DNA of 64,000 nucleotides from Erinaceus europaeus. Lineage: Eukaryota > Chordata > Mammalia > Eulipotyphla > Erinaceidae. Below, one piece after another: positions 58,875 through 64,000 of this stretch (the first letter of the stretch is position 1; each line of letters starts with the position of its first letter). The stretch spans positions 186,001-250,000 of the forward strand of contig NC_080181.1 of NCBI RefSeq assembly GCF_950295315.1, given 5' to 3'. A program made the translations under genes and the position numbers. Under the pieces are notes generated by a model that made no database searches, had not been told where the DNA came from, and saw only the letters and a program-made list of their open reading frames with translations.

Positions 58875-58889
58875 CCACAAGAGGGCAGC
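58875..58889 (+). promoter_or_regulatory. CTCF-type motif 2, U9
   Basis: Core identical, but one G is missing from the flank (GCTGGTGTCC for GCTGGGTGTCC), so spacing to motif 1 is 246 bp. Confidence 0.85.
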
Positions 58890-59089
58890 ACCAGGGCGGG
58901 ACTAAGGCTCCATGGGGCAAGTGCCCTGAGGCACTGGGCTAGGAGAGTGGCGACAGTGTTTCTGGGTGTGCCCCAAGAGCATGGCCAGCCTAGCGCAGGC
59001 AGGCAGTGTCCTAAGGACGGGCCCAGACAGGAGCTGTGGGGGTCGTGTTTGCAGAAACAGGGCCTTCAGAGGATGGCAGAAAGTCCCCG

Positions 59090-59826
59090 GGGGCGGGCCT
59101 CAGAGCCCGTGCCCAATGAGCCTGAGGGGAGGGCCCAGTGGGTATTCATAGAGACAGCTGGCCAATCAGAGAGGAGGAACGTCACCCTCAGGGGCGTGAA
59201 GCAAGAGCTGGCCAATGAGAACAGAGGAGGAGTTGCGTGGGCGGGCCTCAGAGAGCAGCCCACCAATGAGAGCCTGGGTGCTGGCTCTGGGTGGGCGTAC
59301 CCCTGGAGGTCAGCCAATCAGGGTCCAGCGGAAGTGCCTGGGGGGCGGGCCCTCGGGAGGCTGTCCAATGAGCGCCTGGGGCGGGCCTCGTGGGCGGAGC
59401 CCAGGAGGCTGGCCAATCATGGGGCAAGGGCGGTGACCTTCCTGGGCATGCCTTAGGAACTGGCCTATCAGAGGGCGCCCCTCAGACAGCAGCCCGCCAA
59501 TGGGAGCCAAGAGAAGGCTGGCTGGGGGCGTGTCCCTGGGACACCAGGCCAATCAGAGTCGAGCGGAAGTGGCTGGTGGGCGGGCCTTCCGGAGGCTGCC
59601 CAATCAGCGTGCTGCAGGGCCGTGTGGGCGGTGCTCAAGGCCGCTGGCCAATCACTGACTAGGGGCCCGGACCCTCCTGGGCGTGTCCAAGCACACTGGC
59701 CAATGAGATTGCTGGTGGGGTTCTGGGCGTGGCCTAGGCCTCTGGCCTATCAGAGCCTGGCTGGCGCCCTGTGGGCGGGCCTTCTGAAGGAATCCCACCA
59801 ATGGGAGCTCAGAGCTGGCCTTAAAA
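59090..59826 (+). promoter_or_regulatory. Phased CCAAT/GC-box island, U9
   Basis: All CCAAT boxes kept; GGGCATGCC near 59445 replaces GGGCGTGCC (CpG loss). TATA-like box 59821-59826. Confidence 0.75.
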
Positions 59827-59938
59827 GGCTGGGCGTGCTTCCAGGAAATGCGAAGCAGGGTTCAGCCCAGGGCCCTGCCTTGCAGAAGCTGTCCAGTGCG
59901 CATGTGTATAACTCCGTTTGTGCCTGTGCCTCTGTGGA

Positions 59939-59941
<3 letters not shown>

Positions 59942-59971
<30 letters not shown>
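59942..59971. repeat. TG microsatellite 2, U9 (30 bp)
   Basis: Back to the U4/U5 length, in line with U9 being a mosaic. Confidence 0.9.
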
Positions 59972-59972
<1 letters not shown>

Positions 59973-60418
59973 TGAGGGAGGGAGAGAGAGAGAGAACAAC
60001 AGAATCCCTGTGGCACAGGTGATTTTGTGCAAAACACTTGGCACATTCTGATTTACAGCTCAATATTGACACCAGGGCAGCTCTCCTTGGCCCTTGGTCA
60101 CTTTTCTTCTTTTCAGATGTAAAGACACTGAAGAGGGAGAGGTTTTTGCCCTGAGGCTTGCACTGGGAACTAGCAGCTGCCCTGTTTGTGTTGCCAGACT
60201 AGGAAACCTGTGGTGCCTGTCCATGTGGAGAGTCTCCTGGATGACTTCCTTCTCGAGCCTTTTTCGCTCGGTCCCGTTGGAGCTGCATATAGCTAATGAT
60301 TTGGAGATTTTATTCCTTTGGACAATTCTTTTCCTGATGCAAAGTTTCTCTCCAGGTTTTAGCAACCAATTGTGTGAATGTCACATCGAATCCATTGTAG
60401 AAAATGACTACATCAGTG

Positions 60419-60471
60419 TCTCTCTCTCTCTTTCTCTCTCTCTCTCTATCTCTCTCTCTCTATATATATAT
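60419..60471. repeat. TC/TA microsatellite, U9
   Basis: TC part longer and TA part shorter than in U8. Confidence 0.9.
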
Positions 60472-61785
60472 GTATGTAACATGTAGAGGTCTGAAAATAT
60501 TTTTTAGCTAGAGACCTGCACAGCTCTGGATTAGGGTAGCAATGTGGATACACCTGGCCCTTCTGAGCCACAGTCATGAGAGACATCTCACAGAGCCATA
60601 TCGTATATCACTCTACAAATCTCTCTCAGCACAAACTACCACTGCCAAATCATCTACTTCCCTCTTGCTCCTTTTGTCCACCGAGTCTTATCCCAAAACT
60701 GTAAATCAAAGAAGAAATAGACATAGTGCAGTTCCCTGCACACAGGACAGGCTGAGGCTGGACCAGGGAGATGCAATACGCCAGCCTGCATCTTGGCTGG
60801 AGCATCACTATGCTTACTTCGAATTTGGAGAGGCGAGGGCAGTTTTGGAGAGTGGGCTGCCGGCCAAGGGTTGCTTCTCAGAGTGGCTAAGACCTAGATG
60901 TTCTAAGTGTTACCTTTCCTCACAAACATAAAATAGCAATGCCACTTGTAAGAAGTATGCATGGGCATGGAGGGTTTGTCTTCCGTGCTCTGGCACTGAT
61001 CAACACAGGGCCAGAATTTCAGTCCTTGTCTGTCTCTGTCATTCTGTCTCTCTGACTGTCTCTACGTGCCTTCTTCACTGGGCCCTTACTGGAAGTCAGT
61101 GCATGCATCGTGAACTCAGCCTTCCTGGTGTTGAAATTTTCCTTTCTTTGCCCTTTGGATTATTTAGTCTCCTGCACATGGTGTAGTACAGAGGGGAACT
61201 GCGGAGACAGCGTTGCTGCTGCAGGTTCCAGGCATATGTCCATCTCCAGCTGCAGCTGTCCAGGCCCTCTGTGCTTGACTGCCATTCTCCAGGGCCCTGA
61301 GGCTGACACTCAGCCTCAATGCAGCCCTCCTCACCTTCCTGCACAGCATCCTTGTCCTTATTCCATGAGAGCCCCGGTCAAGGGAAGTGAAACTCGATCC
61401 CCCTGGCACACACACTGTGCTTTCCCTCTATTAAGCCAAATGGAAAGGATCTGTGGTACTGATGGCCACACCAGTGTCCAGATTTCCCATGCAAAACGGA
61501 AGCTTCCAGTGTTCAGAAAGAGGGTGTTTTGATGGCTGTGAAATGTCTTTTCCAAGTGCCTCATGGTGTTTCAAATCCCTTTGAAACCTGAAGTTCTTTC
61601 TTGTATCTAGGGAATATTTTCACCACTGGCCAGAAGGGCCGCCCAACTAGGAGCACAGCTATCCAGGGGTCAGGAGGTCTTCCAGCCTGCTAGCTCCTGG
61701 AGGGATTCCTGAGTATGTCCTCAGGGCCCAAGTGTAAAAGGTGTTTCCAATTGCCTTGATTAGCAGCAGCCAGGCCCTCAGGTGA

Positions 61786-61845
61786 GGGGCGGGGCTGTGA
61801 TCTTGACTGGAAGCCCCTAATTTGGCCAATGGAGGCATCCATCTT
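61786..61845 (+). promoter_or_regulatory. Small GC-box/CCAAT module, U9
   Basis: CCAAT at 61826. Confidence 0.4.
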
Positions 61846-62444
61846 TTTTTGTCTGTCCATAGCAAGGGCCCGGGGAGTTTGTGCTTCCTGCAAACAGAGC
61901 GACATTGTATGGGACACTCATGCAAGCCTACTTCTGGGAATCTCTCAGAGTGTGATGTGTGGACACCAGGAAGCATGAGCAGGGATGTGAGGCCACAGGA
62001 GCAATTGCCTTAGCCGGACCCAAAGGGTAGGTGTAAGGGGCCGGGTTCATCCACTATTGTTTGGTTCAACACACTTCCCATCTATGTGGAAACACAGCCC
62101 TTTCTGGGTAGTTTCTGGGCTTGTAATCTGCTGCCCTGAGCAGTGGACTGAGAGCCTGGAGGCTGAGTAGGCAGCCAAACGTGACTGGACAGGCTCAAGC
62201 CCCTGAATTCTGAGGGGTGCCCCAGCTTCCCCCATTGGCAGTGTTTGGATCATAGTGAGGCATGGCATTGATTCGGAACTCAGGAGAGTGAGACATGAGA
62301 GTCCCTTTGCATATGCATTCTTGCTTAGCCACAATCTGGGCTAGCTGGCTTGCCCTGACCAGATAGGTTCTCTGTACATAAGTTGCAGGAGAGGCTGGCT
62401 CCCTTGCCACCCATGCTCTGAGACTACTACAGGTGATCTCTGAG

Positions 62445-62500
62445 CACACACAGACACACACAAACAGACAGACACACACACACACACACACACACACACA
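62445..62500. repeat. CA microsatellite, U9
   Basis: CA tract before subrepeat B. Confidence 0.95.
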
Positions 62501-62525
62501 TTACTGTCAGGTTGGTAGTAGAGCC

Positions 62526-64000
62526 TATGGTGAAGGCTGGGGCTGTCTGGGGTCTGTGGGCATGAGAGCTGCTGCCTTACAATCTCTACAAGCCAGGTTT
62601 GAACCTGTCATCAATGAACACAGTGTAGGAGGTTTTTGAATTCTGGTCTCTTTCCAACTCATCTATTTCTCTTCTCGCCTTCTCTATCTCTAACTCTCAC
62701 ATGCTCTCACACACTCTGTCTTCACTCATTAATATTTTACTTATATTCTTATTTTACTGACAGGCCCAGATAGACAAAGAGAGTTACCAGAGCACTGCTG
62801 AGCTCTGGCTTGTTGTGTTGGCGATTTCACCTAGGCTACTGGAGCCTCAGTTTGTAAGTCTTTCTGACACAAGCCATATTCTGTCTCCTCATTTCCATGC
62901 CAGTATCACTCAGAGTTTATAATAAAGATATACATACATGTATATATGTACATATAGATTTATATATCTGTCATTTTTAGAATGTTCGACCTATGTATTT
63001 GACCTTCTTTCAGAATTACCACATTTATAACAGCCTAGTTTTTCTGAAATAATTGGCCATATAGTTGGAGCAGGATTCAATACAATTATAAATAATAGAA
63101 CCTTCCAGTAGCATTTCTAATCGTGTTTCTATTAGCATCCTTATTGTAATTATCATGGCCCAGATCTTCCCTCCTTTTTCTAGTGTAAGCTTCAATACGT
63201 ATGTGTTTGTTTTCTTTCTCCGGAAATCTTAATGTCCCTGGACCCTGAAGTGTTAGGGAATTTTTGAAGCAGCCCTCTGTTTCTCAGCAGATGGTTTCTA
63301 TGTTTCTGCTGTCATCAGGTCTTCTTGTGGTTTTTGTCTTTATTTATTTTTATTGTTTCAAGTCCTCCTAGATCATCCCCATTTATTTGCATATTTATTT
63401 ATTTAGTCAGGTATCACATGTGGCATCATTTCTTCTGCTTGAGAGATTTTCTCTTATAACTGAAGGGAACTTTTGATGCACAATACATTTCCTGGGGCAA
63501 ATACTACACACATATGGTGAAGGCTTGGGTTGTCTGGGGTCTGTGGGCATTAGAGCTGCTGCGTGACAATCTCTACAACCCAGGTTTGAACCTGTCATGA
63601 ATGAACACAGCCTAGGGGGTTTTTGACTTCTGGTCTATTTCCAACTCTTCTATTTCTCTTCTCGCCATCTCTGTCTCTGACTCTCACAGGCTCTCTCTCA
63701 CTCTGTCTGAACTCAGGAATATTTTACTTATATCCTTATTTTATTGACAGGCCCAGATATACAAAGAGAGTGGCCAGAGCACTGCTGAGCTCTGGCTGGT
63801 TTTGTTTGTGATTTCACCTAGGCTACTGGAGCCTCTGATTGGTAAGTCTCTCTGACTTAAGCCATATTCTGTCTCCTCATATCCATGGCAGTATCTCTCA
63901 GACTTTATAATAAAGATATACATCCATATACATATATAAATATACATATATATCTCTGTCATTTTTAGAATTGTCAACCTATGTAATTGATCTTAATCAA
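62526..64000 (+). repeat. B and partial C subrepeats of U9
   Basis: B 62526-63512, C from 63513 to the window end. The array therefore continues beyond the window. Confidence 0.9.

Larger units (their letters stand above)
56772..64000 (+). repeat. Macrosatellite monomer U9, cut by window end
   Basis: 7229 bp, ending inside subrepeat C. A mosaic: U7/U8-like at ACCAGGCCCCGG (~56975), U6-like at GCAGACATTTT (~57476), GTCCGGTATC (~57596) and ATCAATCTG (~58162), U7/U8-like at TTCCGTGC (~60982), then a U1-U5-type GTCAGTGCATG (~61096). One G is missing just before the second CTCF-type motif. Confidence 0.96.

Noticed and set aside
1..64000. D4Z4/DUX-type or USP17-type coding macrosatellite
   Set aside because: No homeobox or ubiquitin-protease frame in any monomer.

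Overview
The window is one continuous tandem array of a large (about 7.8 kb) non-coding repeat, i.e. a macrosatellite, in head-to-tail orientation. Eight partial or complete monomers were expected at first sight; nine are present: U1 1-7838, U2 7839-15670, U3 15671-17526 (cut by a run of 200 N), U4 17737-25565, U5 25566-33375, U6 33376-41169, U7 41170-48959, U8 48960-56771 and U9 56772-64000 (cut by the window end). Complete monomers are 7790-7838 bp and differ by scattered substitutions and by microsatellite length. The phase (monomer start) is arbitrary, because both ends of the array lie outside the window. I see no protein-coding gene, rRNA or CRISPR array. The open frames found are products of a nearly identical repeat and are broken by 1-bp indels in some copies.

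Organism: a mammal. Microsatellites, a CpG-rich CCAAT/GC-box island, CTCF-type motifs and degraded tRNA-derived SINEs all fit this. Two of the SINE-like stretches resemble, from memory, the abundant SINEs of hedgehogs (Erinaceidae, Eulipotyphla). That is recognition by eye, not a database result, so I hold hedgehog at about 0.6.

Layout of one monomer (U1 coordinates): an AT-rich ~1 kb subrepeat A (1-960); an AT-rich spacer with a reverse SINE fossil (1225-1345); a TG tract (1572-1605); two CTCF-type motifs in the same orientation, 247 bp apart (1886-1900 and 2133-2147); a CpG-rich array of 13 CCAAT and 2 CCTAT boxes at roughly 51-bp spacing, alternating with GC boxes (2348-3060) and ending in a TTAAAA box (3079-3084); a second TG tract plus GA tract (3200-3251); about 2.5 kb of unremarkable sequence with a TC/TA tract (3673-3731) and a small GC-box/CCAAT module (5047-5106); a CA tract (5707-5772); then subrepeats B (5798-6784) and C (6785-7781), which are diverged copies of A. 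The next monomer's A follows directly, so each monomer junction is a B-C-A triplet.

Interpretation: tandem units that each carry same-orientation CTCF motifs beside a CpG-rich promoter-like element are the hallmark of X-linked DXZ4-type macrosatellites, known as chromatin boundary elements of the inactive X. The proposal that this is a DXZ4-like locus (or another CTCF macrosatellite) is inference; chromosome location, flanking genes and CTCF occupancy would decide it. The phased CCAAT array suggests strong NF-Y binding and a repeated promoter for a long non-coding RNA on the + strand. Copies before the N gap (U1-U3) and after it (U4-U9) form two sequence subgroups, U7/U8 are nearly identical, and U9 is a mosaic, all pointing to ongoing unequal exchange and gene conversion.
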